The notes: generated from the letters alone by a model not told the origin. A DNA stretch of 64,000 bases from Paracoccaceae bacterium (GCA_024742455.1 JANSYL010000004.1:1-64000), one strand, 5' to 3'; counted from the stretch's first letter, positions 26,347 through 36,355 are shown. Made by a program: numbers and translations.

Positions 26347-27660
26347 ATGGCCGATATCAATGCCTCCCGCGCCTTCGTGCGGAAAGAGATGCTGCCCGAG
26401 AAGACCCCGCCGGTGGCGGAAGCGGGCGCGCTGAAATGGCTGAGGGAGAATCTGTTTTCCTCGGTCCTGAACACGATCCTGACGATCCTTTCGGTCTTCG
26501 TGATCTACTGGATCCTGAGCCATGTGACGGGTTGGGTGGTGTTCGGCATCTGGGATGCCGGCAGCCTGAGCGAATGTCGCGAACTGCGCGATGCCCGCTA
26601 TGGCGAAGGCGTATCGGTGGCCTGCTGGTCGGTTCTGACCGATCGCTGGGACCAGCTGATGTTCGGCTTCTATCCGTCCGAGCTGTACTGGCGCCCGATC
26701 CTGGCCTTGCTGGTGTTCTTCGTGGCGATTGCGCCGGTGCTGTTCGACAGCCTGCCGCGCAAGATGCTGCTGTTCTCGCTGGCGGCGCCGTTCATTTGCT
26801 ACTGGCTGCTGTGGGGCGGAATGATCTGGGGCCCCCTGGCGGTTGCAGCCGGGTTTGCCCTGCCGGTGCTGGTGTCGCGATTTGGTGCGGGTCTTCTGGG
26901 GCCGCTGGGCACGACCGTGGCGGCTGTCATTCTGCCGGTGCTCTACTGGCTGTTTGCCGCAGGCCCCATCGCCGGGGCACTCGGATCGGTCCTGCCGATC
27001 GGTATCACCTTCATCGAATCCAATGATTTCGGCGGCTTCATGCTGGCCTTCATCATCGGGATCACCGGCATCCTGCTGTCGCTGCCCCTGGGCGTGTTGC
27101 TGGCGCTTGGGCGGCAGTCGGACCTGTTCATCATAAACAAGTTCTGCGTCTTCTTCATCGAGGTGATCCGGGGGGTGCCCCTGATCGTTTGGCTGTTCAC
27201 GGCGTCGATCCTGCTGAACTATTTCCTGCCGCCGGGCACGAATTTCGACCTGATGCTGCGGGTGATCATCATGGTGACGCTGTTCGCCTCGGCCTATATC
27301 GCCGAGGTGGTGCGGGGCGGTCTGGCCGCCCTGCCGCGCGGCCAGTACGAGGGGGCGGATTCGCTGGGTCTCGATTACGCGCAGTCGATGCGTCTGATCA
27401 TCCTGCCGCAGGCGCTGAAAATCTCGATCCCCGGCATCGTGAACACCTTCATTGGCCTGTTCAAGGACACGACGCTGGTGGTGTTCATCGGCCTGCTCGA
27501 TCCGATCGGCTTGTCGAACGCGATCCGCGCGACGACCGACTGGAACGGGATTTACTGGGAACTCTTCATCTTCATCGGGCTGTGCTTTTTCGTGTGCTGC
27601 TATTCGATGTCCAAATACTCGCAATATCTCGAGCGCAAGCTGCGCCGGGATCACCGTTAA
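26347..27660 (+). CDS. bztC: Amino-acid ABC transporter permease (BztC/AapM)
   Basis: The second permease of the heterodimer, 437 aa, also with the extra N-terminal spans typical of BztC. The EAA loop is PRGQYEGADSLGLDYAQSMR followed by LIILPQALKISIPG. The C-terminal KYSQYLERKLRRDHR is the common end of this family. bztD starts 12 nt later behind AAGGAGA. Confidence 0.93.
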   Translation: MADINASRAFVRKEMLPEKTPPVAEAGALKWLRENLFSSVLNTILTILSVFVIYWILSHVTGWVVFGIWDAGSLSECRELRDARYGEGVSVACWSVLTDRWDQLMFGFYPSELYWRPILALLVFFVAIAPVLFDSLPRKMLLFSLAAPFICYWLLWGGMIWGPLAVAAGFALPVLVSRFGAGLLGPLGTTVAAVILPVLYWLFAAGPIAGALGSVLPIGITFIESNDFGGFMLAFIIGITGILLSLPLGVLLALGRQSDLFIINKFCVFFIEVIRGVPLIVWLFTASILLNYFLPPGTNFDLMLRVIIMVTLFASAYIAEVVRGGLAALPRGQYEGADSLGLDYAQSMRLIILPQALKISIPGIVNTFIGLFKDTTLVVFIGLLDPIGLSNAIRATTDWNGIYWELFIFIGLCFFVCCYSMSKYSQYLERKLRRDHR

Positions 27661-27672
27661 GGAGACCTGGGA

Positions 27673-28476
27673 ATGGCCGAGGCAACCACAAACCTGGTGG
27701 AAGAACGCGAAATTGACCGCTCGAAAATGACCGTCTCGGACGAGGTGGCCATCGAGATCGTCGGGATGAACAAGTGGTACGGCACCTTTCACGTGCTGCG
27801 CGACATCAACCTGACCGTGAACCGGGGTGAGCGGATCGTGGTCTGCGGCCCGTCCGGGTCGGGGAAGTCGACGCTGATCCGCTGCATCAACGCCCTGGAG
27901 GAGCATCAGCAGGGCAAGATCACGGTGGACGGGACGCTGTTGTCGTCGGATGTGAAGAATATCGACCGGATCCGGTCCGAGGTCGGGATGGTGTTCCAGC
28001 ATTTCAACCTGTTCCCGCATCTGACGATCCTCGAGAACTGCACGCTGGCCCCGATCTGGGTGCGCAAGACGCCCAAGAAGGAAGCCGAGGAAACGGCGAT
28101 GTATTTCCTGGAGAAGGTGAAGATCCCGGAACAGGCGCTGAAATACCCGGGCCAGTTGTCGGGTGGTCAGCAGCAGCGGGTGGCGATCGCGCGGTCTTTG
28201 TGCATGCGCCCGCGCATCATGCTGTTCGACGAACCGACTTCGGCGCTGGACCCCGAGATGATCAAGGAGGTGCTGGACACGATGATCCAGCTCGCCGAGG
28301 AGGGGATGACGATGATCTGCGTGACCCATGAGATGGGCTTTGCCCGCCAGGTCGCGAACCGGGTGATCTTCATGGACCAGGGCCAGATCGTGGAACAGAA
28401 TGAGCCGGAAGAGTTCTTCCTGAACCCGCAATCGGATCGTACGAAGCTGTTCCTCAGCCAGATCTTGGGGCACTGA
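27673..28476 (+). CDS. bztD: Amino-acid ABC transporter ATPase (BztD/AapP)
   Basis: A 267-aa ABC ATPase that drives BztBC. Walker A is GPSGSGKST, the Q-loop is in [13 protein letters not shown], the signature [15 protein letters not shown], Walker [14 protein letters not shown], and the switch His lies in VTHEMGFAR. All motifs are intact. It closes the bzt operon before a strong terminator. Confidence 0.95.
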   Translation: MAEATTNLVEEREIDRSKMTVSDEVAIEIVGMNKWYGTFHVLRDINLTVNRGERIVVCGPSGSGKSTLIRCINALEEHQQGKITVDGTLLSSDVKNIDRIRSEVGMVFQHFNLFPHLTILENCTLAPIWVRKTPKKEAEETAMYFLEKVKIPEQALKYPGQLSGGQQQRVAIARSLCMRPRIMLFDEPTSALDPEMIKEVLDTMIQLAEEGMTMICVTHEMGFARQVANRVIFMDQGQIVEQNEPEEFFLNPQSDRTKLFLSQILGH

Positions 28477-28508
28477 CCGACGGATTTCGTCCTTGAGGGG
28501 ACAGGAAA

Positions 28509-28545
28509 GGGCCGCGCAGGGCATCGAGCCCCGCGCGGCCCTTTT
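28509..28545 (+). terminator. Terminator of the bzt operon
   Basis: GGGCCGCGC (28509-28517) and GCGCGGCCC (28533-28541) make a perfect 9-bp stem, with a further GGGC/GCCC pairing in the loop, followed by TTTT. It lies 32 nt after bztD. Confidence 0.85.
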
Positions 28546-28599
28546 GCCTCCGCCGGGCAGTACCTGGTGCAAGAACAAGGGGTGGGGCGATACGGGGCG

Positions 28600-29112
28600 T
28601 CAGTCCGGGTCGGGCAGGTCGCGGGGCGTGGTGAAGGCGATCACGCGGCCCTGGCCCGGGCCGATCTCGGCCCAATGGGTGGCGTCGAAGGACAGCACCG
28701 TGGTTGCCCCGGTGGGGTAAAGGCTGAACTTGTCATGGCTGGGCGGTGTGGCGCTGAGCGACCAGGCGAGGCTGCCGATGCCCGGATTATGGCCGATAAC
28801 GGCCAGGGGGCTGGCCTCGGCGGTGCCGATGGCGTTCAGGATATCGACCGGCATCGCCTCGTAGATGGCCCGGGTCAGGATCGGCGCAGGGGCATCGGGC
28901 ATCCGGCTGGCGATGCCCTGCCATGTTTCCTGGGTGCGGCGCGCGGTGGAACAAAGAACCGCCCTCGGTACCAGGTCACGGGCGGCCAGGTAGGCGCCGA
29001 TGCGCGGGGCCGCGGCCTGTCCGCGCGGGTTCAGCGGACGGTCGTGATCGGGCAGGCCCGGATCGTCCCAGTCGGATTTGGCGTGGCGGATCAGGATGAG
29101 CGTCAGGGTCAT
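28600..29112 (-). CDS. SixA-type histidine phosphatase
   Basis: A 170-aa histidine-phosphatase (RHG) protein similar to SixA, which removes phosphate from phosphohistidine. The catalytic motif LILIRHAKSDWDD has the nucleophile H10; the second His is in VIGHNPGIGSL, and the Arg of STARRTQETW is kept. The ATG at 29112 overlaps the stop of the ferredoxin-like gene by 4 nt; the longer frame upstream is a shadow of it. The physiological partner is unknown. Confidence 0.82.
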   Translation of the reverse strand: MTLTLILIRHAKSDWDDPGLPDHDRPLNPRGQAAAPRIGAYLAARDLVPRAVLCSTARRTQETWQGIASRMPDAPAPILTRAIYEAMPVDILNAIGTAEASPLAVIGHNPGIGSLAWSLSATPPSHDKFSLYPTGATTVLSFDATHWAEIGPGQGRVIAFTTPRDLPDPD

Positions 29113-29762
29113 GGGTGAAAGGCAGCCACGTGCAGGGCCGATTGCGCCGGGTGACGGGGATAGGTGGCGCTGACCGGGCAGGCGCGGCGCGCGGCGCAGC
29201 CCTGGGTCATGCATGCCGCGCCTTCGGGCGAGTCGAGATGGGCATGGCAGGCGGCGGTGTCATAGCCCGCGGCGCTGAGCGCGCCGACCGGGCAGGCGGA
29301 GGTGCAGGGGGCGGCGCAGGCCGAACAGGGCGCCGCGTCTGGCGCATCCGGGAGCGTGATGTGGCCGGGAAAGGCCAGCGCGCCCCGGATCGAAAGCATC
29401 AGCCCCGCCCGGTCATGAACAAGCAGGGTGACGGGGCTGGACCAGACCCGCCCCGTACGCTTCGCCCAGGCGATGAAGGGCGGCCAGGGCGGGCCGTCAA
29501 AGGGAAAGAGCGGCACCGCCCCCAGGCTGCGCGCAAGATCGCCAAGCACCCGGCGCGACCAGCGGTCGACCGGGTCGGGTCGGCGATCCTGCATCTCGGG
29601 GCTCGCGGTCAGATGCGTCCAGAACCCCGGTTCCCCCGGGCCGAAAAGAACCAGCGTCCGGCAGTCCGGCGGCGCACCGTCATCGCCCGTCGGGTGGAAC
29701 GCGCCGACCGGGTCCAGATGCGCCTTGCCTGCATGGGCCAGGATGTCGTCATAGCCGACCAT
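29109..29762 (-). CDS. Ferredoxin-like 4Fe-4S protein
   Basis: A 217-aa protein with a C-terminal iron-sulfur region. Cys 146, 149, 153 and 157 form CSACAAPCTSACP, and Cys 172, 184, 189 and 195 follow (CMTQGCAARRACP), enough for two clusters. The N-terminal 140 residues are not ferredoxin-like and resemble the accessory part of QueG-type proteins only weakly; the ligand and role are unknown. It overlaps sixA by 4 nt and lies 43 bp after argB. Confidence 0.65.
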   Translation of the reverse strand: MVGYDDILAHAGKAHLDPVGAFHPTGDDGAPPDCRTLVLFGPGEPGFWTHLTASPEMQDRRPDPVDRWSRRVLGDLARSLGAVPLFPFDGPPWPPFIAWAKRTGRVWSSPVTLLVHDRAGLMLSIRGALAFPGHITLPDAPDAAPCSACAAPCTSACPVGALSAAGYDTAACHAHLDSPEGAACMTQGCAARRACPVSATYPRHPAQSALHVAAFHP

Positions 29763-29805
29763 GGGGAAACGCTACGCGCGTCCGGTGCGCGAGGCGAGGA
29801 AAACC

Positions 29806-30669
29806 TCAGGCGCGGATCATCGAGCCCGCACCGTGATCGGTGAAAAGCTCGAGCAGCACGGCATTGGGGACCCGCCCATCGACGATTGTACAGGCGCGCA
29901 CGCCGTTCCGCACGGCCTTGAGCGCGGTTTCGGTCTTGGGGATCATCCCGCCCGAGATCACGCCCGAAGCGGTCAGCGCCTCGACCTCGGCGGCGTTGAG
30001 GGCGGTGACCACGTCGCCCTCGGCGTTCTTAACGCCTGCCACATCCGTCAGAAGCAGCAGCCGGTCCGCCTGGAGCGCCGCCGCGATGGCACCGGCGGCG
30101 GTATCGCCGTTAATGTTGTAGGTCTGGCCCCCGCGCCCGGCACCGAGCGGCGCGATCACCGGGATGATGTCGTCGGCGAACAGCGTCTGCAGCACGCTGG
30201 GGTCGATGCGGGTGGGTTCGCCCACGAAACCCAAGGCCGGATCGGCAGGATCGCAGGTGATGAGATTTGAATCCTTGCCGGACAGCCCGACCGCCCGCCC
30301 GCCCTGGCCGTTGATGGCCTGCACAATGCGCTTGTTCACGCGGCCGGACAGGACCATTTCGACCACTTCGATCGTGGCGGCATCGGTGACGCGTTTGCCG
30401 TTCACGAACTCGGAGGCGATGCCCAGTTTGTCGAGCATCTCGTTGATCATCGGACCGCCGCCATGGACGACCACCGGGTTCACACCGACCTGTCTGAGCA
30501 GGACGATATCGCGGGCGAAGCCGTCCATCGCGGCGTCATCGCCCATGGCATTGCCGCCGAATTTCACGACCACGATCGCGTCGTCGTAGCGCTGGAGATA
30601 GGGCAGGGCCTCGCTGAGGGTGCGGGCGGTGGCGAGATAGTCGCGGGTCATCTGTTTCTTCATGGCCAT
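29806..30669 (-). CDS. argB: Acetylglutamate kinase
   Basis: ArgB (287 aa) phosphorylates N-acetyl-L-glutamate, the second step of arginine synthesis. The motifs [11 protein letters not shown] (phosphate binding), [13 protein letters not shown] (substrate) and [14 protein letters not shown] near the C-terminus are typical of arginine-sensitive enzymes with an N-terminal helix. The first ATG was used; an ATG two codons in (MKKQMTRDY) is equally possible. Confidence 0.95.
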   Translation of the reverse strand: MAMKKQMTRDYLATARTLSEALPYLQRYDDAIVVVKFGGNAMGDDAAMDGFARDIVLLRQVGVNPVVVHGGGPMINEMLDKLGIASEFVNGKRVTDAATIEVVEMVLSGRVNKRIVQAINGQGGRAVGLSGKDSNLITCDPADPALGFVGEPTRIDPSVLQTLFADDIIPVIAPLGAGRGGQTYNINGDTAAGAIAAALQADRLLLLTDVAGVKNAEGDVVTALNAAEVEALTASGVISGGMIPKTETALKAVRNGVRACTIVDGRVPNAVLLELFTDHGAGSMIRA

Positions 30670-30754
30670 GTCTCTGGCGAACGTCGGACCCCGATAGGCG
30701 ACGCGCGTGGCTTTGTGAAGCGGGCAGGCCGTATTTGGGGAAAGATGAAGCGGA

Positions 30755-31408
30755 TCAGGCGAGGCTTGCGATGGCGCTGCGCAGGGTAGGGATGCCGTCG
30801 CCTTTTTCCGAGGAGGTGAGGATCAGTTCCGGGTAGGCTGCCGGATGGGTGGCCAGCGCGGCGCGGGTTCTGGCGAGGCTGGCGTCGAGGTCGCTGCCCC
30901 GGACCTTGTCGGCCTTGGTCAGCACCGCCTGGAAGGGCACGGCGGCTGTGTCGAGCAGGTCCATGATCTCGGCATCGACGGGTTTGACGCCGTGGCGCGC
31001 GTCGATCAGCACGAAGGCGCGGCGCAGGGTGGCGCGGCCCGTCAGGTAGGATTTCAGAAGGGCCTGCCAGCGCTGGACGACCGGCAGCGGCGCCTCGGCG
31101 AAACCATAGCCGGGGAGGTCGACGAGGTAATGGCTGTCGCCGAGGGTGAAGAAATTGATTTCCTGCGTGCGCCCGGGCGTGTTGGAGGCACGGGCCAGTG
31201 CCTTTCGCCCCGTCAGTGCGTTGATGAGCGTCGATTTCCCGACATTGGAACGACCCGCAAAGCAGACCTCTGCCCGGTCGGCGGGGGGCAGGCCATTCAT
31301 CGCCACGACCCCTTTGAGAAAATCTGCGCCCCCGGCAAAGAGCTTGCGCCCGGCTTCGCGGTCTCCGTCGTCCGGATCGGCAGCGAGGGGGAAGGCAAGC
31401 GTGGTCAT
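30755..31408 (-). CDS. engB: Ribosome-biogenesis GTPase EngB/YihA
   Basis: EngB (217 aa) is an essential GTPase linked to 50S assembly. G1 is GRSNVGKST (52-60), G2/G3 [11 protein letters not shown] and [10 protein letters not shown]4 TKADK, and G5 SSEKGDG. Start ATG at 31408 overlaps the MOSC gene stop by 4 nt, so the long upstream frame is not used. Confidence 0.95.
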   Translation of the reverse strand: MTTLAFPLAADPDDGDREAGRKLFAGGADFLKGVVAMNGLPPADRAEVCFAGRSNVGKSTLINALTGRKALARASNTPGRTQEINFFTLGDSHYLVDLPGYGFAEAPLPVVQRWQALLKSYLTGRATLRRAFVLIDARHGVKPVDAEIMDLLDTAAVPFQAVLTKADKVRGSDLDASLARTRAALATHPAAYPELILTSSEKGDGIPTLRSAIASLA

Positions 31409-32148
31409 GGGCGGGTGACGGCGTCGCCCCTGGCGACGCGGCCCGCGCGGCGCACCATCGCGTACGCGCCGAATTGGGTGTGGCCCCACCCGTCTTCGAG
31501 CGCGGCCAGGGTCGCGGCGTCGCGGCGCCCGGTTTCGGGATTGGCCTCGGTCGCGCGGCAGCGGCCGATGGGTTCGATCACCTCCAGCTCCGCCTCGCCG
31601 ATGCGGAGCCGTTTGCCGACGAGGTCGAATTCCTCCCACGGGGCGAGGCCGTCGATCCAGAGATTGCCACGGAACCGGCGCGGGTCGAGCGGTTTGCCGA
31701 TTTTCTGCGACAAGGCGCGAAGCGAGGCCTCGTTCAGGACCGAGACCGACGCGAAGGGCGCGTCGGACATGCCCATGTCGGGGGCGCGGACGAGAGCGGC
31801 GGCCGGGCGGCGATCGTCGGGGTAGATCGCGCCGAGCCAGGCGAAGAGCCGGTGCGCGTCCGCAGGATCATCCGGGTTGATCGCGAGATCGGGTTGATCG
31901 GGATGGGACAGGTGGATCACGTCGCCCTCGACCCGGGCCATCACGGCCATCAGCGACGGGCCCTTGGCCCCGCGCAGGAAGTTGCGGCAGGCCCGCCAGC
32001 CATCCGCTGCTTCACCGCCTTCCTCCAGCACGGCCCAGGCCCGGTCGAGCGGCAGCGGGCGGTCGATGCGCAGGCCCACGTGATCCAGCGCCTCGGCCCC
32101 GATCCCCTTGATCGGGTGGCGCCAGATCTGCGTGAGGGTCCAGGTCAC
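31405..32148 (-). CDS. MOSC-domain protein
   Basis: A 247-aa protein with an N-terminal MOSC beta-barrel (about residues 1-100) and a C-terminal MOSC domain related to the molybdenum-cofactor sulfurase end and to mARC. The conserved Cys lies in EPIGRCRATEANP and the segment RFRGNLWIDGLAPWEE is typical. Molybdenum-cofactor or sulfur handling is implied, the exact reaction unknown. It starts with GTG at 32148, whose GTGA overlaps the yidC stop. Confidence 0.82.
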   Translation of the reverse strand: MTWTLTQIWRHPIKGIGAEALDHVGLRIDRPLPLDRAWAVLEEGGEAADGWRACRNFLRGAKGPSLMAVMARVEGDVIHLSHPDQPDLAINPDDPADAHRLFAWLGAIYPDDRRPAAALVRAPDMGMSDAPFASVSVLNEASLRALSQKIGKPLDPRRFRGNLWIDGLAPWEEFDLVGKRLRIGEAELEVIEPIGRCRATEANPETGRRDAATLAALEDGWGHTQFGAYAMVRRAGRVARGDAVTRP

Positions 32149-33986
32149 TTGGCGTCCGGTTTCTTGCCGCTGAAGCTGGCGCGGATATTGCCGAACAGGT
32201 CGGGCGTGTATCCGTGCCGCTTCATGATGATGTATTGCTGCGTGAAGGTCAGCAGGTTGTTGGCGATCCAGTAGATCAACAAACCGCTGGCGAACCCGCC
32301 GAGCATGAACATGAACACCCAGGGCAGCCATGCGAAGATGGCGGCCTGCGTCGGGTCGGTGGGTTGCGGGTTGAGCTTCTGCTGCAGCCACATCGACACG
32401 CCCAGGATGATCGGCAGGATGCCGATGAAGATCAGCGCCATGAACGAGGTCGGGTCCGGCGCGGGCCAGGGGAAGACACCGAACAGGTTGAAGATCGACG
32501 AGGTGTCGGGCGCCGAAAGGTCATTCAGCCAGCCGAAGAACGGCGCATGGCGCAATTCGAGCGTGACGAAGATCACCTTGTAGAGCGAGAAGAAGATCGG
32601 GATCTGCAACAGGATCGGCAGGCAGCCCGATGCGGGGTTCACCTTTTCCTTCTTGTAGAGCTCCATCATCTCGCGCTGGAGCCGTTCGCGGTCATCGCCC
32701 GCGCGTTCCTTGATCTTTTCCATCTCGGGCTGCAATTCGCGCATCCGCGCCATCGACGCGTAGGATTTGTAGGCCAGCGGGAACAGCACCGCCTTCACGA
32801 TCACGGTCAACGCGATGATCGCCAGCCCCATGTTGCCGATGGCGAGGTTGAGGTAGTGCAGGAGCCAGAACAGCGGTTTCGTCAGGAAGTAGAACCAGCC
32901 CCAGTCGATGGAATCGATGAAGCGGTCGATGCCGCCGATATCCTGGTAATCGCGGATCGTCTCGGCCTCTTTTGCACCGGCAAAGAGCTGGGTGGTGACG
33001 CTGACCGTTTCGCCGGGGGCGATGGTCATTGCGGGCAGGCGCGCCTCGGTCTGGTAGATATCGGCGGATGCCACGTATTTCATCACCGAGGTAAAGGCCT
33101 GGCCCGCGCCGGGGATCAGGGTGGTCATCCAGTATTTGTCGGTAAAGCCGATCCAGCCATCGGATTCGACCTGCAGGACCTCGGCCAGTGCGGCCTCGCG
33201 CTCGACGAAATCGAGATCGGGCAGGTCGCTGTAGCTGACCTCGTCCAGCTGGCCGTCGATCTTGCGGACCACGCCTTCGTGCAGGATGAAGAAATTCTGC
33301 AGATCGTCGGGCAGGCCGTGACGGGCGACGATGCCGTAGGGCGCGGCGCGCACCTCGGCGGTGCCGGTGTTTTCGACCGACTGGGTGACGGTGAACATGA
33401 AGTTCTCGTCGATTTCCACGGTCCGGCGGAAGATCAGGCCCGCGCCATTGTCCCAGACCAGGGTGATCGGGGTGTCGGGCGTCAGTTCCTCGCCCTCTTC
33501 GACCTGCCATTCGGTATTGGCGTCTGGCACCGCGTCAAAGCTTAGATCGCCGCCGGGGGCCCAGCCGTAGAGCGCGTAATAGGGTTCATCGCCGCCGACG
33601 GGCGACAGAAGCCGCACGATGGGCGAGTCGGGGTCCAGCGTCTCGCGGTAGTTTCTGAGCGACAGATCGTCGATCCGCCCGCCGATCAGTGAGATCGACC
33701 CTTCGACCGTTGCGGTGACGATGGGCAGGCGCGCGGCCTCGGCCAGGGCCACCTCGGTCGTGGCCTCGGGATCGGTCACACCGGTTGTCGTGGGCGCATC
33801 CGCCGAGGGCGGCAGGACGGCCATGTCCCCGGACGGGGTGGTGGGCGCGCTTTCATCCAGCGTCAGCGTGGCGGGCGCGTTCGGATCCACCTCGGGTTCG
33901 GGTGGCGGGAAAAGGGCAAACCAAATCAAGATGACGCCAAAGCTGAGTGCCGTGGCGAGGATCAGGTTTCTGTTCTGATCGTCCAT
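32145..33986 (-). CDS. yidC: Membrane protein insertase YidC
   Basis: YidC/Oxa1 (613 aa) inserts and folds inner-membrane proteins, alone or with SecYEG. The N-terminal span ILATALSFGVILIWFALFP is followed by a large periplasmic domain (to about 380), then the conserved insertase core with KEKVNPASGCLPILLQIPIF. The ATG giving MDDQNRNLILAT was chosen; one three codons earlier (MGFMDD) is possible. Position between ttcA and MOSC-engB, near rnpA-rpmH, is ancestral. Confidence 0.95.
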   Translation of the reverse strand: MDDQNRNLILATALSFGVILIWFALFPPPEPEVDPNAPATLTLDESAPTTPSGDMAVLPPSADAPTTTGVTDPEATTEVALAEAARLPIVTATVEGSISLIGGRIDDLSLRNYRETLDPDSPIVRLLSPVGGDEPYYALYGWAPGGDLSFDAVPDANTEWQVEEGEELTPDTPITLVWDNGAGLIFRRTVEIDENFMFTVTQSVENTGTAEVRAAPYGIVARHGLPDDLQNFFILHEGVVRKIDGQLDEVSYSDLPDLDFVEREAALAEVLQVESDGWIGFTDKYWMTTLIPGAGQAFTSVMKYVASADIYQTEARLPAMTIAPGETVSVTTQLFAGAKEAETIRDYQDIGGIDRFIDSIDWGWFYFLTKPLFWLLHYLNLAIGNMGLAIIALTVIVKAVLFPLAYKSYASMARMRELQPEMEKIKERAGDDRERLQREMMELYKKEKVNPASGCLPILLQIPIFFSLYKVIFVTLELRHAPFFGWLNDLSAPDTSSIFNLFGVFPWPAPDPTSFMALIFIGILPIILGVSMWLQQKLNPQPTDPTQAAIFAWLPWVFMFMLGGFASGLLIYWIANNLLTFTQQYIIMKRHGYTPDLFGNIRASFSGKKPDAK

Positions 33987-34096
33987 GAAGCCCATATCCC
34001 GTTGAAAAAAGTCACCGAGGTTCAACAGATCGGGCCGGTAAAGGTCAAGGGGCGTTTTGGGCGCATCGCGGTGACGGGGCCGCGCCCCGGCGCGCC

Positions 34097-34936
34097 TCAG
34101 TCCGGCCTGCCTCCGTTCGCGATGTCGAGGCCTGCGAAATCGAACAGGCCCGCGTCCAGAAGATGCGAGGGCCGCGCCGACATCAGCGCCGAAAACATCT
34201 TTTGTCGGCGGCCCGGGGCCTTTGCCTCCCACCCGTCAAGCATGGCTTTGATCGCCTGTCGTTGCAGCCCGTCCTGACTGCCGCAGAGATCACAGGGGAT
34301 GATCGGGTAATTCATGGCGCGGGCGAAGGCGTCGCAATCGGCTTCGGCCACATGGGCAAGGGGGCGCAGAACGAACAGGTCGCCCTCGTCATTGACCAGT
34401 TTCGGCGGCATCGTGGCGAGCTTGCCGCCGTGAAAGAGGTTGAGGAAAAAGGTTTCCAGGATGTCGTCGCGGTGATGACCAAGCACGACCGCGCTGCAGC
34501 CTTCCTCGCGCGCGATCCGGTAAAGGTTGCCGCGCCTGAGCCGCGAACACAGCGCGCAATAGGTCCGGCCCTGAGGCACCTTGTCGATCACGATGGAATA
34601 GGTGTCGGCGTATTCGATGCGGTGGGGCACGCCCATCCGCTGCAGAAAATCCGGCAGCACGGTCGCGGGAAAGCCCGGCTGCCCCTGGTCGAGATTGCAG
34701 GCCAGGATATCGACCGGCAGAAGCCCGCGCCATTGCAGCTCGGTCAGCGCGGCCAGAAGGGTATAGCTGTCCTTGCCCCCCGACAGGCATACAAGCCAGC
34801 GGTCGCCGCGCCGGACCATGCCATAGCGGTCCATCGCCTCCCGCGTCTCGCGGATGATGCGTTTGCGCAGCTTCCGGAACTCGGTCGTTTTCGGGGCGCC
34901 GTGAAACAGCGGGTGGATGTCGGTGTCGTCGAGCAT
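34097..34936 (-). CDS. ttcA: tRNA 2-thiocytidine synthetase TtcA
   Basis: TtcA (279 aa) thiolates C32 of certain tRNAs in an ATP- and iron-sulfur-dependent reaction. The PP-loop SGGKDS is at 52-57. Cluster ligands are expected among C127, C130 (YCALCSR) and C215/C218 (PCDLCGS). The start [13 protein letters not shown] was preferred to a Met 16 codons upstream, which would overlap the divergent gene. It diverges from the DUF1353 gene with a 46-bp gap. Confidence 0.9.
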   Translation of the reverse strand: MLDDTDIHPLFHGAPKTTEFRKLRKRIIRETREAMDRYGMVRRGDRWLVCLSGGKDSYTLLAALTELQWRGLLPVDILACNLDQGQPGFPATVLPDFLQRMGVPHRIEYADTYSIVIDKVPQGRTYCALCSRLRRGNLYRIAREEGCSAVVLGHHRDDILETFFLNLFHGGKLATMPPKLVNDEGDLFVLRPLAHVAEADCDAFARAMNYPIIPCDLCGSQDGLQRQAIKAMLDGWEAKAPGRRQKMFSALMSARPSHLLDAGLFDFAGLDIANGGRPD

Positions 34937-34982
34937 GCGTGGTCTATATGCAATCCGGTGATCCTTGCCCATCGAGATGTCC

Positions 34983-35609
34983 ATGACCGACTACAAATTC
35001 ATCCGCCCCAAATTCGACGATCCATATCCGGCCGGCCCGTTGGAGGTGAAAGGGTTCGCCTATCACAATGCGCTTGTGCTGGTTCGCTTCGCGTCTGCGG
35101 TGAAGACGCGGGTAAAGGAGGATGCCGATTACGTAGTTGCCGCCGACTACGCCGCCAGTTGGATCGCCGCGGACGGCACCGTGACCCGGGTGGTCGTGCC
35201 CCGGGGCATGCTGACCGATCTGACCAGCGTGCCGCCCGGCCTGCGATGGTTCATCGGCCGCGTGGGCCCGTGGCTGGAGGCCGCGATCGTGCATGACTGG
35301 CTGTGCATCGCATGGATGACACTGGATGGCGACGGCAGCGCAGACCGCCGGAAATTCGCCGATGACGTCATGCTGGCCGCGATGAAGGAGGCCCGGGTCA
35401 ACATCGTCATGCGCAGGGCGATCTATCTGGCGGTGCGGGCCTGGGGCTGGTGGCGGTATCCGCAGCAGGTCGATCCGGACATAAAGCACAAGCTTTATGT
35501 CGATCTTGGCGATGCGACCGTTCAGGATCAGCTTTCGGGCGGGGTCACGCTGGCCGGATTGCCGCCGGGCGATTTTGACCCCGAAGGCGCGGAAAGCAGT
35601 TTCGCCTGA
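34983..35609 (+). CDS. DUF1353 protein
   Basis: A 208-aa protein with the DUF1353 signature: [21 protein letters not shown], then AAIVHDWLC with a conserved His-Asp. DUF1353 is mostly found in phage tail/lysis regions and sporadically in chromosomes; its function is unknown. It is the only plus-strand gene in an otherwise minus-strand block, between ttcA and yidD, without other phage genes. ATG at 34983 lacks a clear ribosome site. Confidence 0.75.
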   Translation: MTDYKFIRPKFDDPYPAGPLEVKGFAYHNALVLVRFASAVKTRVKEDADYVVAADYAASWIAADGTVTRVVVPRGMLTDLTSVPPGLRWFIGRVGPWLEAAIVHDWLCIAWMTLDGDGSADRRKFADDVMLAAMKEARVNIVMRRAIYLAVRAWGWWRYPQQVDPDIKHKLYVDLGDATVQDQLSGGVTLAGLPPGDFDPEGAESSFA

Positions 35610-35618
35610 GGCGGGCGA

Positions 35619-35840
35619 TCAGTCCGGCACGTTGTCGATGCCCGATCCGCCCCAGGGGTGGCAGCGCGCCACCCGTTTGGCGGCAAGCCATGTGCCCTTG
35701 AGCCCGCCGTGCTTTTCCAGGGCTTCCATCGCGTAAGCCGAACAGGTCGGGTGATAGCGGCAGTTGAACCCGACCCAGGGGCTGAACACCGCGCGGTAAA
35801 AGCGGACCGGCAGCGACATGACATAGGCGAAGGGGCTCAT
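35619..35840 (-). CDS. yidD: Membrane protein insertion efficiency factor YidD
   Basis: YidD (73 aa) is a small amphipathic membrane-associated protein aiding YidC/Sec insertion. The motif [20 protein letters not shown] contains the conserved Cys pair CRYHPTCS, and [12 protein letters not shown] follows. The ATG at 35840 overlaps the rnpA stop by 4 nt. Usual gene order rpmH-rnpA-yidD. Confidence 0.93.
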   Translation of the reverse strand: MSPFAYVMSLPVRFYRAVFSPWVGFNCRYHPTCSAYAMEALEKHGGLKGTWLAAKRVARCHPWGGSGIDNVPD

Positions 35841-36355
35841 CGGTGCAGTTTCCGCAGAGCCCGCGCAAGCGATGACGAAAGCTCGGCGAAGGGCAGGTCG
35901 ACCGTTGCGCCGGGGCGTCCGACCAGCACGTAATCCCATCCGTTCCGGCCCTGTGCCGGCAGAACATCACGTGCGATGGCCCGCAGCCGCCGCTTGGCGC
36001 GGTTGCGGGTGACGGCGTTGCCGACCTTCTTGGAACAGGTATAGCCGATGCGGATGCCTGCGGCCGGTTCCTCGGCGCCGCGTTTTCGCGCCTGCAACAG
36101 GAAACCCGGGCACGGCAGACGCTCGGCCCGGGCGGCGCGCAGGAAATCCGCGCGTTTGGTCAGGATGGTCAGGCGCGGCGCAGGGCCGCCCGGCGCGTTC
36201 AGGCGCTCAGGCTCTTGCGGCCCCGGGCGCGGCGCGCGTTCAGGATCTTGCGACCGGCTTTCGTCGCCATGCGCGCGCGGAACCCGTGCCGCCGCTTGCG
36301 CACCAGGTTCGACGGTTGAAACGTGCGTTTCGACATGTTCGCGCTCCATGGTCAT
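35837..36355 (-). CDS. rnpA: Ribonuclease P protein, frame enclosing rpmH
   Basis: RnpA is the protein subunit of RNase P, which trims tRNA 5' ends. The core [20 protein letters not shown] then [20 protein letters not shown] with the RNR motif is unmistakable. Between the rpmH stop and this core there is no ATG, GTG or TTG in frame. The only canonical starts are ATG 36355 and ATG 36349, which make a 172- or 170-aa protein with a 60-residue N-terminal extension rich in P, E, R and A, and place rpmH wholly inside in another frame. AAAGGGG lies 9 nt before ATG 36355, and the predicted transcription start is upstream. A CTG start just after rpmH would be the alternative (about 120 aa). Confidence 0.85.
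36199..36336 (-). CDS. rpmH: 50S ribosomal protein L34
   Basis: L34 (45 aa) is the smallest 50S protein here. The sequence [18 protein letters not shown] then [16 protein letters not shown] and GRKSLSA is a full match; it has one extra Ser after the Met compared with the usual MKRTYQPS. GGAG lies 8-9 nt before the ATG. It is enclosed out of frame within the long rnpA frame. Confidence 0.97.

Noticed and set aside
26326-28578. A 750-codon open frame on the minus strand across bztC and bztD
   Set aside because: It mirrors two intact ABC transporter genes on the plus strand, is rich in R, H, Q and D in the manner of antisense high-GC frames, and shows no domain.
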